The notes under the pieces: model-generated
The model's input: the letters and a program-made list of their open reading frames with translations, nothing else
What the model was told of the DNA's origin: nothing
Database searches by the model: none
Source of the DNA: Promethearchaeati archaeon
GTDB taxonomy: Archaea > Asgardarchaeota > Atabeyarchaeia > Atabeyarchaeales > Atabeyarchaeaceae
Reading direction: 5' to 3'
Length of the DNA stretch: 35,231 nt
NCBI GenBank assembly: GCA_019058495.1
Contig: JAHPYV010000005.1
Span: 1-35,231 of the forward strand
Part shown: positions 18,301 through 28,600 of the stretch, piece after piece
Position numbering within the stretch: position 1 is the stretch's first letter
How the letters are laid out: each line of letters begins with the position of its first letter
Program-made: the position numbers and the translations under genes

Positions 18301-19806
18301 ATGTTTGAACTGAAAGCCAAGGTTCTTGACATAGTTTCCAATAAGAAAGAAGTCTTGCTCAATGATCTCGACGCAGAAAGAGAAGGAATCAATGTGTATG
18401 ATCGCGTCGTGTTGAGCTGCAATGAGCGGAGAGTCGTAGCGATAGTTGAAATAACGAAGTCATTTATCGATACAGGTTTTGTTGGAATAAACGGAAACGT
18501 TCAGTCGGAGTTGGATGCACTGGACGGTGAGCTGGTTAAGGTAAGTCTGACCGAGGTTCCTCAATCTATAGGTTACATTAGAAAAAAGATGAAAGGAGAC
18601 AAGCTTGCAAAGGACGAGATAAACACCATTGTTAATGATGTCATGACGGGTGGCCTTAGTGATCTAGAGATAGCGGGATTTCTATTTGCAGAGCAGTACG
18701 AAGGGTTTGATCCGAATGAAGTCAAGTTTCTGACCGATGCTATAGTAGGAAGCGGTGAAGTCATCGACTTCGAGGAACCCGCTTATGACAAGCATTCGAT
18801 CGGAGGTGTCCCAGGTAACAAAGTCAGCCTTCTAATTGTTCCGATAATAGCTTCAACAGGTCTACTTATTCCCAAGACAAGCAGCAAGGCAATCACCTCT
18901 CCATCCGGGACGGCTGACAGTATGAGTGTACTCGCACCAATCTCTTTCGAAGTTGAAGAGTTAAAGAGGATTGCTAAGAAGACTAGGGGAGTTATAGTCT
19001 GGGGTGGGTCTCTGAACTTAGCTCCAGCAGACGATTTGTTTATGCGTGTTGAGTACTCTCTTCAGATAAATCCAAAAGCCCAGATGATGGCTTCAATTAT
19101 GGCTAAGAAGCTCGCTGTTGGAGTGGATTTCCTGGCGCTTGACTTGCCTGTCGGACACGGCACGAAGGTTGACACCATTGAAGACGCGCGAAAGCTCGGC
19201 CGCGAGTTTGTTGAGTTGGCGGACAAATTCGGAGTGAAAGTTGAGTGCGGAATCACATACGGAGAACAACCAGTCGGACACACGGTTGGACCCGCATTAG
19301 AGGCCAAGGAAGCCCTCGAGGCCCTTGGCGGGAACGGACCGACAAGCCTCATCGAGAAATCGACGGCCTTGGCTGGAGTGCTGCTTGAGCTGAGCGGCAC
19401 TACCCCCAGAGGTCGAGGTCAAGAGATGGCTAAGGAAATACTCGCAAGTGGCAAGGCTCTAAAGAAGATGAGGGAGATAATTGAAGCGCAAGGGGGAGAT
19501 CCTAACGTCAGAGCAGAAGATATTCACATCGGTGACCAACGAGTCAAGATACTCTCGCCAGCAGATGGTTATGTAGTAAGTGTAGACAACGAGGCTATTA
19601 AGAGCATAGCTAGAGCTGCAGGAGCTCCGATCGACAAGGGGGCAGGAATTAAGCTTCATGCCAAGCGAGGCTACATAGTCAAGAAAGGCGACCCACTTGT
19701 TGAGATCTTTGCGGAGAGCGCGGCGAAACTCTCAGAAGCCCAAGCGTTGACCATGAAGTTGGAGCCAATAACAGTCGAAGGAATGCTGCTGGGAAAAGTA
19801 AGTTAG
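18301..19806 (+). CDS. AMP phosphorylase (archaeal thymidine phosphorylase-like family)
   Basis: Archaeal N-terminal domain, then MTGGLSDLEIAGFLFAEQYEG, KHSIGGVPGNKVSLLIVPIIASTGLLIPKTSSKAITSPSGTADSMSVLA; length about 501 aa fits the archaeal family. Confidence 0.9.
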   Translation: MFELKAKVLDIVSNKKEVLLNDLDAEREGINVYDRVVLSCNERRVVAIVEITKSFIDTGFVGINGNVQSELDALDGELVKVSLTEVPQSIGYIRKKMKGDKLAKDEINTIVNDVMTGGLSDLEIAGFLFAEQYEGFDPNEVKFLTDAIVGSGEVIDFEEPAYDKHSIGGVPGNKVSLLIVPIIASTGLLIPKTSSKAITSPSGTADSMSVLAPISFEVEELKRIAKKTRGVIVWGGSLNLAPADDLFMRVEYSLQINPKAQMMASIMAKKLAVGVDFLALDLPVGHGTKVDTIEDARKLGREFVELADKFGVKVECGITYGEQPVGHTVGPALEAKEALEALGGNGPTSLIEKSTALAGVLLELSGTTPRGRGQEMAKEILASGKALKKMREIIEAQGGDPNVRAEDIHIGDQRVKILSPADGYVVSVDNEAIKSIARAAGAPIDKGAGIKLHAKRGYIVKKGDPLVEIFAESAAKLSEAQALTMKLEPITVEGMLLGKVS

Positions 19807-19839
19807 AAAAAGAGACCCGAAAAAACTCTTAGATCATTT

Positions 19840-20367
19840 TTACAAGGATTTCCAGGCTAGCTCTGGCTCCCCATCTTTTCTCTTGAACCCTTCCTGATTC
19901 TCTTTAACATATAGAAAGATCTTGTGATCGAGCCAGCCCTCATTTACCATCATAAACTGAGTCGGTTTCCAATCAGGAAACTCGAAATCGTGACTTACTA
20001 CCCGTGCCTTTAACTTCAGTTCCTTCTCAAGTTTCGATTCTAGTTGCTTGTTTGCAACTGTTAGCAAATATGAAACCACCACATCAGCACGGCTCATGTC
20101 AAATGAATAGAAGTCGCCAACGATCACCCCTATTCTTCGAGAGAGATTTAGTTCTTTCGCCTTGCCACTGGCTGCAACTGCAAGATCTCTTCTTTTCTCA
20201 ATTCCCACGGATGTCGCACCGAAGCTCTGGGCTGCCTCGACTATAATTCTACCATCACCACATCCCAAATCAAAGAGAACATCGTTGGGTTTCAGCTTCA
20301 CCATCTCTAGCATCTTGACAACGACAAGCCCCGAAGAGGAGACAAAAGGAACATCGATTTCGGTCAA
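19840..20367 (-). CDS. SAM-dependent methyltransferase (class I)
   Basis: VLFDLGCGDGRIIVEAA motif I, SVGIEKR motif II. Confidence 0.82.
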   Translation of the reverse strand: MTEIDVPFVSSSGLVVVKMLEMVKLKPNDVLFDLGCGDGRIIVEAAQSFGATSVGIEKRRDLAVAASGKAKELNLSRRIGVIVGDFYSFDMSRADVVVSYLLTVANKQLESKLEKELKLKARVVSHDFEFPDWKPTQFMMVNEGWLDHKIFLYVKENQEGFKRKDGEPELAWKSL

Positions 20368-20420
20368 TTGAAACCCTCATCTCTTAGACTCAGGTAAATC
20401 AGGCGAAACGAGCCCTCAGG

Positions 20421-20444
20421 GGTTCTACCTTTAAATCCAGAACC
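20421..20444. promoter_or_regulatory. Inverted repeat GGTTCT-acctttaaatcc-AGAACC flanking a TTTAAAT element
   Basis: Perfect 6-bp arms in the divergent methyltransferase/PAC2 promoter region. Confidence 0.35.
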
Positions 20445-20512
20445 ATCCAATATATGTTTATCTTCTAATTAGATTCTTGCACTCTGCTTTGTCATGTAAG
20501 AAGGTAGTTCAC

Positions 20513-21271
20513 ATGATGGTTCTACCAGTTGGAATATCGCAAGGCGCCGAAGTAGTTGAAACCAAGAAAGTCACCTTGGAGAAGCCCATTGTTGTAATAG
20601 GTTTTCCAGGTCCTGGGCTGATAGGGACAATAGTGACTCATCACTTAATCGGAATGCTTAACATGGACCTGATTGGAACAATTAGGTCACCGTTCAGCCC
20701 ACCAATATCACCATTCTATGGTGGGGTGCTTAGGGCTCCAATTAGGATATATGCGAGCAAGGATGGCAAACTCGTTTCAATAATATCTGAGGTCCCACTT
20801 CCAAGTGTGTCTCTCCCGTACTTTGCTTACACCATTTCTGAGTGGGCACAGAAAAATGGTGCTACTGAGTTAATATGCGTGGAAGGTTTGAGCAAGAAGA
20901 ATGAGGCAAAGAAACCTGTTGTCTATGGAGTAGCTGAACCTGAAATACTGAGTGAATTGAAGGAACATGATATACCGTGGCTACCTGTGGGATTCGTCGC
21001 AGGACTGCCTGGAGCCCTTATGAATGAGTGCCTCATGAGAGAGTTGAATGGGCTTTGTCTTCTTGTTGAAGCGACGCAAGACCTTCCCGACCCCGCATCT
21101 GCAGCCGAAGTAGTCAAAGTACTAAGTAGAGTTCGAGGAGTTAACGCTGACGTGAAAGGTCTGCTCGTTGAAGCCGAGAAGATAAAGAAACAGATGCATG
21201 AACTCGCTGTTAATACACAGAAGGTTAAGCGTCAAGAAATGAAAAACAGTCCTGTTCCGATCTATACCTAG
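20513..21271 (+). CDS. PAC2-family protein (proteasome assembly chaperone-like)
   Basis: PIVVIGFPGPGLIGTIVTHHLI..., LPYFAYTISEWAQKNGATELICVEGLS, GLPGALMNECLMRELNGLCLLVEA. Confidence 0.85.
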   Translation: MMVLPVGISQGAEVVETKKVTLEKPIVVIGFPGPGLIGTIVTHHLIGMLNMDLIGTIRSPFSPPISPFYGGVLRAPIRIYASKDGKLVSIISEVPLPSVSLPYFAYTISEWAQKNGATELICVEGLSKKNEAKKPVVYGVAEPEILSELKEHDIPWLPVGFVAGLPGALMNECLMRELNGLCLLVEATQDLPDPASAAEVVKVLSRVRGVNADVKGLLVEAEKIKKQMHELAVNTQKVKRQEMKNSPVPIYT

Positions 21272-21335
21272 AGTCAAGATCCCTCGATCATTGTGCTTGA
21301 TGTTGAATATTCTCTGGTGGAGTAGAAGTGAGGAT

Positions 21336-22139
21336 ATGAAAGCTCTTATTGCAGGACTACTGGATTTGAGTTCAGTTGACTATCCTAAGAGACCAGCCGC
21401 AGTCATATTCACGCCCCAATGCAATTACAACTGTGCATTCTGTCAGAATTGGCAAATCCTCGAAACAAAACCTGAGTATGAGAAGGATCTGGATGAGGTT
21501 CTCAAATTCATAGATAAGGCAAGTCCTACAATAGAGGCAGTCAAAGTTACCGGCGGCGAGCCTACATTATACCCGGAGTTTCTAAAAGAAGTGAGCGGTT
21601 ATAGCCATAAGAAAGGTCTACTGTTCGGATTTGATACAAACGGTTTCCTGTATAAAGTTATCAGAGAGTTAGCTGCGTATTCTGATCTAATCTCACTGGA
21701 CCTGAAAGCTTGTCCGAACAGTCCCAAGATCATCGAGAAGGTGATCGGTTTACCTGGTAAAGGTAGACAAGCAGCGGAGAATACGATGAAGACTTTGGAG
21801 GATCTATTGTCGAATGACGAAATATATCTTGACCTCAGAACGACAATAGTGCCCACCCTGAATGACAAGATTGCGGAACTTCAAGGGATAGGAGAAATTC
21901 TGAATTCCTTAAACTACGAAGCGAGAGCCGCACGAAGCTCCGCTAGCTACACCTTGCAGGAGTTTGTTCCGGAACACGCACGAGACGAGAGCATGCGGAA
22001 AATACTATCTCCATCGCCAGCGGATTTGGTTAAGTTGGCCGACGCTTCTCGCCTTGAACACGTCTACATAAAGCATAGAGACGTAGGTTTCATGGTGCGT
22101 AAGGATGAATTATGGGAGCTAACCTCTCGCGTGACATAG
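21336..22139 (+). CDS. Radical SAM protein, anaerobic RNR-activating protein (NrdG2/PflA-like)
   Basis: LLDLSSVDYPKRPAAVIFTPQCNYNCAFCQNW (CxxxCxxC), KVTGGEPTLYPEF; start MKALIAG at 21336 preferred. Confidence 0.85.
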   Translation: MKALIAGLLDLSSVDYPKRPAAVIFTPQCNYNCAFCQNWQILETKPEYEKDLDEVLKFIDKASPTIEAVKVTGGEPTLYPEFLKEVSGYSHKKGLLFGFDTNGFLYKVIRELAAYSDLISLDLKACPNSPKIIEKVIGLPGKGRQAAENTMKTLEDLLSNDEIYLDLRTTIVPTLNDKIAELQGIGEILNSLNYEARAARSSASYTLQEFVPEHARDESMRKILSPSPADLVKLADASRLEHVYIKHRDVGFMVRKDELWELTSRVT

Positions 22140-22244
22140 GGAAGGAAAAACCGGTGTGGACGCTCACATGATCTGCGAAGAGAGCATGTATGCTGAATGT
22201 CGGAAATAACAGATCATTGAGAAAAGTTATCTGAGGGCTGCAAT

Positions 22245-23855
22245 ATGGCGGGTTATGAGTTAGAGAGTCCGAAGTTTAACTTGAAAGGTCCCAATTGGCG
22301 TAACCGTGAACCGATGACGTCTGAAGAGGTTGCTATCCTTGACGAGAACGCTGAGTATCTTGGAGTTTCAACACTGTGCCTAATGGAGAACGCGGGAATG
22401 GAGGTGGCCAACTTCGTCTCTCAGAAACTCGGAGGCAGTGTCGAAGGAAAGAAAATCACTATTCTGGCAGGAACAGGCAATAATGGTGGAGACGGTTTTG
22501 TAGCCGCCAGACATCTGGCCAGTAAGGGCGGCAGCGTCAATGTGATAGTACTAGGCTCGCCTCAAGACGTACGTACACAACAGGCATCCTTGAACTACAA
22601 AGCACTTGAGAAAATGGTCTTCAGCGTCAAGAGATACATTGTTAAAGAGTCATCTGAGTTGAATGCACTCGCTAAGCTCACAAGAGAAGCTGATGTGATA
22701 GTCGACGCAATCTTTGGTACAGGAATCAAGGGTAAACTCAGAGAACCTGCGGCAGCTGCGATTGCACTAATCAACAGTTCCAAAGCGTTGAAGATTGCAG
22801 TCGACATCCCGTCTGGAGTCAACCCTGACACAGGCGAAGTGAGCGACACCGCTGTTCTTGCAAACGCAACAGTGACATTCCACAGAGTAAAGAGGGGACT
22901 GCTGGAATGCCAAGAATATACGGGGGAGATAGCGGTTCGAGGCATTGGGATACCCATCGAAGCAGAAATCGTAACCGGGCCCGGAGACGTGAGATCAGTT
23001 GTTAAGCCGAGGGTGAAAGAATTCCATAAGGGCGACTATGGGAAAGTTCTCATCATTGGAGGAAGCAATCAATATTCCGGCGCCCCTTGTTTCTCCGCTA
23101 TGGCAGCTCTCAAAGCGGGCGCAGGACTAACAATCGTAGCTGCACCTTCATCAGTCTCCGATGTGATCAGATGCTTCTCACCAGCATTGATAGTTAGAGA
23201 CTTGAAGGGCAAGGTTCTATCATTAGAGTCTATTTCTATAATCGAGGAGTTGCTTGATTGGGCGACATCCGTTGTAATCGGTCCAGGACTAGGCCTCAGC
23301 GAAGACACTGAGAAAGCGTTCAGCGAAGTTTTGAAAAGAATCGCCAAGAGGAAGACCCCCACAGTCATTGATGCTGATGGGTTGAAACTATTGGTTCAGA
23401 ATAAGTCACTTCTTAAAGAAATGAACGCGATTCTCACACCGCACGCGCGCGAATTCAGGATCTTGACCGGTGTCGACACACCGAGCATCGATAACTTGGA
23501 CGATGTCTTGAGAACGACGCTGAGAGAAGCGAAGAAATTAAACGCAACTCTCCTACTAAAAATCGCTAATGGAGCAGCAGCGATAAGTGATGGTAAAAAG
23601 GTAAAAATCAACTTCACTGGAAACGCCGGGATGGCTAAAGGAGGTGTAGGAGACGTTCTCTCAGGAATAACAGGGACTTTCCTATCTTGGACACAGTCAC
23701 CATTCAGAGCCTCTGCAGCCGCAGCATTCGTCTGTGGGAAAGCAGGAGATGTTGCTTATTCAAAGGTCGGAAACAGTCTTACTCCGACGGATATAATCGA
23801 TAACATATATGAGGCAATGAAGCCGTTCTACACTGCGAAAGGGGAAGACCTGTGA
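22245..23855 (+). CDS. Bifunctional NAD(P)H-hydrate epimerase / ADP-dependent NAD(P)H-hydrate dehydratase
   Basis: N-terminal GTGNNGGDGFVAARHLA, VDIPSGVNPDTG; C-terminal KGDYGKVLIIGGSNQYSGAP, VIGPGLGLSE, DADGLKLL, LTPHAREF, GNAGMAKGGVGDVLSG. Confidence 0.94.
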   Translation: MAGYELESPKFNLKGPNWRNREPMTSEEVAILDENAEYLGVSTLCLMENAGMEVANFVSQKLGGSVEGKKITILAGTGNNGGDGFVAARHLASKGGSVNVIVLGSPQDVRTQQASLNYKALEKMVFSVKRYIVKESSELNALAKLTREADVIVDAIFGTGIKGKLREPAAAAIALINSSKALKIAVDIPSGVNPDTGEVSDTAVLANATVTFHRVKRGLLECQEYTGEIAVRGIGIPIEAEIVTGPGDVRSVVKPRVKEFHKGDYGKVLIIGGSNQYSGAPCFSAMAALKAGAGLTIVAAPSSVSDVIRCFSPALIVRDLKGKVLSLESISIIEELLDWATSVVIGPGLGLSEDTEKAFSEVLKRIAKRKTPTVIDADGLKLLVQNKSLLKEMNAILTPHAREFRILTGVDTPSIDNLDDVLRTTLREAKKLNATLLLKIANGAAAISDGKKVKINFTGNAGMAKGGVGDVLSGITGTFLSWTQSPFRASAAAAFVCGKAGDVAYSKVGNSLTPTDIIDNIYEAMKPFYTAKGEDL

Positions 23856-24012
23856 TCCCGGCGCACTGTCAGCCGATTCATATTCTATTTGTAAGTCTTG
23901 TTTCGGAGAAATCCTTAATACTCATGCATTCTCCTGATTCTTCAGAAATACTCGTTCTCAGAAAGTGAGATTCAGCCGACTGCGCATCGATCATTTTAGG
24001 AGGTACTGAGTT

Positions 24013-24351
24013 ATGTGCGAGTTTAGTGTTTACGACGTAAGTAATCCGTCGCAGAAAATCACTGATGACATAGTAAGAGCAACCACAAAAAGCGGGAACC
24101 TAGTTGTCAGCAAAGTTCTCGGTGAATCATTGACATTGCGAAACAGCATGATCCTTGAAGTTAATGTTTCCAAGGAGCAGATGTTGGTATCGCAGTCACC
24201 ATTGGCTGGTGACCTTGCTAGCCTAGTCGAGTTGACCTTGGAGTATAGAAAAAACTCTTCACCCAAACTATATGATAAGATTGTGAAGTCATGGGAGCAA
24301 ACAAAAAACCAGGGCGATACCTTGATAAAATCTTTGAAGACTCGGAAATAG
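24013..24351 (+). CDS. CooT-like small protein (putative nickel-binding domain) with C-terminal extension
   Basis: N-terminal Met-Cys (MCEFSVYDV...DDIVRATTKSGNLVVSKVLGESLTLRNSMILEVNVSKEQMLV) resembles the CooT family pattern; GGAGG upstream. Confidence 0.55.
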   Translation: MCEFSVYDVSNPSQKITDDIVRATTKSGNLVVSKVLGESLTLRNSMILEVNVSKEQMLVSQSPLAGDLASLVELTLEYRKNSSPKLYDKIVKSWEQTKNQGDTLIKSLKTRK

Positions 24352-24360
24352 ATGAATAGA

Positions 24361-24388
24361 TAGGAGTCTGATCATAGCCAAGCTCCTA
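24361..24388. terminator. Stem-loop TAGGAG-16 nt-CTCCTA before carA
   Basis: Perfect 6-bp arms between the CooT-like gene and the carA TATA-like element (ACTTATAAG). Confidence 0.3.
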
Positions 24389-24482
24389 CTATTATTGCGA
24401 TGCGAAGAAATACTTATAAGCAACTTTCGCCCCGCATTATGAGGGTTATGGTTTTTTGGAATCAGCAGGGCACCCAAGTAGA

Positions 24483-25607
24483 ATGAAGGCTGCCCTTGTT
24501 CTTGAAGACGGAACCGTATTCGAAGGTTACGGATTCGGTGCGCCTGGCAGGGTTTCTGGGGAAGTTGTGTTCAACACAGCCATGTATGGATATAATGAAG
24601 CACTCACTGATCCGTCTTACTGGGGACAGATTCTGGTATACACGTATCCCATGATTGGCAATTACGGTGTTCCATCTATTAGGGAAGTTGACTCCTGGAA
24701 TCTTCCAAAGTGGTTTGAATCTAATTCGATCAAAGTGACAGCGCTAGTGGTGCATGAGGCTTGCTCCTCCCCAAGTCACTGGTCGCTGAGGACTTCTCTC
24801 GACGAATGGCTGAGATCAGAAGGAGTTCCAGGAATATCTGGCATCGATACCAGGGCACTGACTAAACGGTTGAGAGCCCATGGAGTCATGCTGGGTGTCA
24901 TAGAAGTCTTTGACGAAGGAGAAGAGCCTGATCTTGAGCCTCTATTGAAAGCATCGCAGAACATAGAGGACCCAAACAGGAGGGATCTTGTCGCTGAACT
25001 CTCCTCGAAAGAACAAGTGATTTATGGTGGCAATGACAAGCCTGCAGTTGCTCTAATAGACTGCGGTGCCAAGCAATCGATAATAAGACAATTACTCAAG
25101 AGAAATGTAAGAGTTGTCAGAGTCCCATTTGATACTGGAAAGGATGAGATACTTGAGCATAAACCTCGAGGATTCATGGTTAGTAATGGTCCTGGCGACC
25201 CTAAAATGTGTATTAGGACAATAGAGACTGTGAAGGGTCTGCTAGCTGAGAAATTGCCGATGTTTTCGATATGCTTGGGAAACCAGATCTTTGCGTTAGC
25301 GTCGGGGGGATCGACTTACAAGTTGAAGTTCGGACACCGAAGCGTGAATTCTCCAATTATAGACTTATCCTCTGGACGATGCTATATCTCAAGTGCAAAT
25401 CATGGGTTTGCCGTCGATCCAAACTCGCTTGAGGATACGGGTCTATCGGTTTCGTTTCTGAATGCAAACGATAGAACTGTTGAAGGCATCAGGCACAAAT
25501 CCAATCTAGCCATGTCTATTCAGCACCATCCTGAACACTCGCCCGGACCAAGTGAACTGGAATTCCTATTCGATGCCTTTGCAGGGTGGCTTAAGAAGAA
25601 TGGATGA
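24483..25607 (+). CDS. carA: Carbamoyl-phosphate synthase small subunit
   Basis: ALVLEDGTVFEGYGFGAPGRVSGEVVFNTAMYGYNEALTDPSY, GISGIDTRALTKRLR, FSICLGNQIFALASGG, HHPEHSPGP; ATG 24483 preferred over upstream TTG. Confidence 0.94.
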   Translation: MKAALVLEDGTVFEGYGFGAPGRVSGEVVFNTAMYGYNEALTDPSYWGQILVYTYPMIGNYGVPSIREVDSWNLPKWFESNSIKVTALVVHEACSSPSHWSLRTSLDEWLRSEGVPGISGIDTRALTKRLRAHGVMLGVIEVFDEGEEPDLEPLLKASQNIEDPNRRDLVAELSSKEQVIYGGNDKPAVALIDCGAKQSIIRQLLKRNVRVVRVPFDTGKDEILEHKPRGFMVSNGPGDPKMCIRTIETVKGLLAEKLPMFSICLGNQIFALASGGSTYKLKFGHRSVNSPIIDLSSGRCYISSANHGFAVDPNSLEDTGLSVSFLNANDRTVEGIRHKSNLAMSIQHHPEHSPGPSELEFLFDAFAGWLKKNG

Positions 25608-25622
25608 GGAGGTCTAGCAGAA

Positions 25623-28600
25623 ATGCCCTTGATACACGGCATTAGGAAGGTAGTTGTTCTCGGCAGTGGATCAATCAAAATCGGTGAAGCTGGCGAGTTC
25701 GACTACTCTGGTTCACAGGCTCTCAAAGCCCTTAGAGAAGAGGGAATCGAAACTATTCTCATCAACCCAAATATCGCCACAATTCAGACAGATCCGAGAA
25801 TAGCTGATAATGTCTACTTAGTGCCGATTGTAGCGGGCTACGTTGAGAAGATCATAGAACGCGAGCGCCCTGACGGGATTTTGCTTGGATTCGGTGGCCA
25901 GACCGCACTTAACTGTGGCTACGAGTTGGCCAAGCGGGGGTTGTTCGAGAAGTATAGTGTCAAAGTTCTAGGGATATCAGTCGATTCTATCGAGATGGCT
26001 GATGACAGGGAACGCTTCCGCGAAGAAATGCTTCGCGAACATATTGCGGTTCCACGAAGCAGTACAGCGATATCAGTGGATGAGGCTATAAGTGTCGCTA
26101 ACAGAATCGGTTACCCAGTTATGATTCGTGCCGCCTACACGCTTGGTGGGAAAGGTAGTGGAGTGGCCAATAATGAAATGGAGCTCAGAGAAATCGCCAC
26201 CCGGGGACTCGCTCAGAGCATGGCCCAGAAGATTCTTGTTGAGGAATACTTGGGACACTGGAAAGAGATTGAGTACGAGATTTGTCGTGATTATGCAGAT
26301 AACTGTATTGCCGTATGCAACATGGAGAACGTTGACCCGATGGGAGTCCATACAGGTGACTCTATAGTTGTCGCTCCGTCCCAGACACTGAATGATCATG
26401 AGTATCAATTGCTCAGAGATGTTTCCTTCAGAGTTGTGCGAACGCTCAAGATAGTTGGTGAATGCAATGTTCAGTTCGCGTTGAATCCAACTTCGGAAGA
26501 TTATAGAGTAATAGAAGTCAACTCTCGACTCTCAAGGTCATCCGCATTGGCATCAAAGGCAACCGGATATCCCTTAGCATTTGTTGCCGCGAAACTAGCC
26601 ATAGGCTACACTCTAGCAGAACTCATAAACAAGGTAACCAGGGTTACCACTGCTTGCTTTGAGCCAGCAATGGACTATATTGTTGTCAAGATACCGAGAT
26701 GGGATCTGAAGAAGTTCCCAAAGGCAGACCGGCATATCGGAACTCAGATGAAATCTGTTGGCGAAGTGATGGCGATAGGAACTTGCTTCGAAGAAGCCAT
26801 CCAAAAGGCCGTACGAATGTTGGAGATAGGTAAGTTAGGACTTGTGTGCAATCAAGGGGAAGACAATCGTGAGGATCACGCGATGCTGGAAGAAGCTCTT
26901 GCAAACCCCACTGATGAACGCCTTTTCATGATAGTAAAGGCACTGAAGCAAGGGTTCACCCCTGAAACAGTCTGCAAGCTAACTGGAATAGATGAGTTCT
27001 TTTTGCACAAGATTGCAGGCATAATCGAAATGGAGAATACTCTCAGCTCTCTGAATCTAGCTAATGAGCCTATGAGTGAAGACCCAGCATACATTCTTCG
27101 ACAGGCAAAGAAACTTGGTTTCTCAGATCTTCAGATTGCGCGATGCCTTGACACCACAGAAAACAGAATCAGAGAGATGAGAAAGACCTTTGGAATCATG
27201 CCTGCGGTCAGGCAGATCGATACTCTCGCAGCTGAATGGGAAGCACAAACTAACTATCTCTACCTCACATATGGCGGAAATGAGGACGACATATCGTTCA
27301 GTTCCGCTGGAAAGAAGGTGGTAGTGCTTGGTTCAGGAACGTACAGGATCGGCTCATCAGTTGAATTCGATAACTCGTGCGTTAACACTGTATGGGCCCT
27401 GAAGAAACTTAACGTTGATCAGGTGGTAGTAATAAACTGTAACCCTGAGACTGTGTCAACGGACTATGATATCGCGGATAAACTGTATTTTGATGAACTA
27501 AGTCTCGAAAGAGTCCATGACATATGCGAGAAAGAGAATCCTGTAGGAGTCATAGTCAGTGTCGGAGGGCAAACGCCTAACAATATTGCGTTATCTTTGT
27601 TCAAGAACGGCATTCCCATACTCGGGACAACTGCTGAAGATATCGATAGATCTGAAGATAGGTCAAAATTCAGTGCTCTTCTAACTTCACTTGGTATTCC
27701 TCAGCCAAGGTGGATGAAACTAATCAGCTTGGAAGACGCAAAAAAGTTTGCTAAGGATATAGGGTTCCCAGTTCTCGTAAGACCATCTTATGTATTGTCA
27801 GGCGCAGCCATGCGAGTGGCTCTAGACGAGAAGCAGCTGGAAAATGTTCTCGACTTAGCAACCCAAGTATCAGAAGATCACCCTGTCGTGATCAGCAAGT
27901 TCATTGAAAACGCCAAGGAGTGTGAAGTAGATGCTGTGTGCGACGGAGAGGATGTACTAATTGGCGCAGTGATAGAACATATTGAATCAGCCGGCGTTCA
28001 CAGCGGCGACGCAACGATGACAATTCCCCCCACCTCACTCAATAATCATGTAATGGATACAATACAAGAGTATACGACCAGAGTAGCTAAAGCTCTAAGA
28101 ATTTGCGGACCATTCAATGTGCAGTATCTTGTTAAAGACGGAGAGGTGTCAGTCATTGAATGCAATCTACGCGCATCACGAAGCCTCCCGTTTGTCTCTA
28201 AGGCTACCAGCATAAACCTGATACACTTAGCCACATCCTTTATGCTAGGGAAGAAACTCACTGACTTCAATCTCCCAAGAAGATTTACTCCACCCCCATA
28301 TTTTGCAGTTAAGGTCCCGCAGTTCTCCTTCATGCGCCTGGAAGGGGCAGACCCTATTCTGAATGTAGAGATGATGAGTACGGGAGAAGTAGCCTGCATC
28401 GGGGAGGACCTGAACAAAACTCTACTGATGAGTCTCCATTCTGCCGAGATCTTCATACCAACAAATGGTGGCAGACTCTTTGTAAGTGTAGGTGGTAAGA
28501 AACTGAAAGATGAAATGCTTCCAATAGTGAGAGCCTTCCAAGAGGCCGGCTACGAAATATTCGCAACCGAACACACAGGGGAAGCACTGAATGAAAGCGG

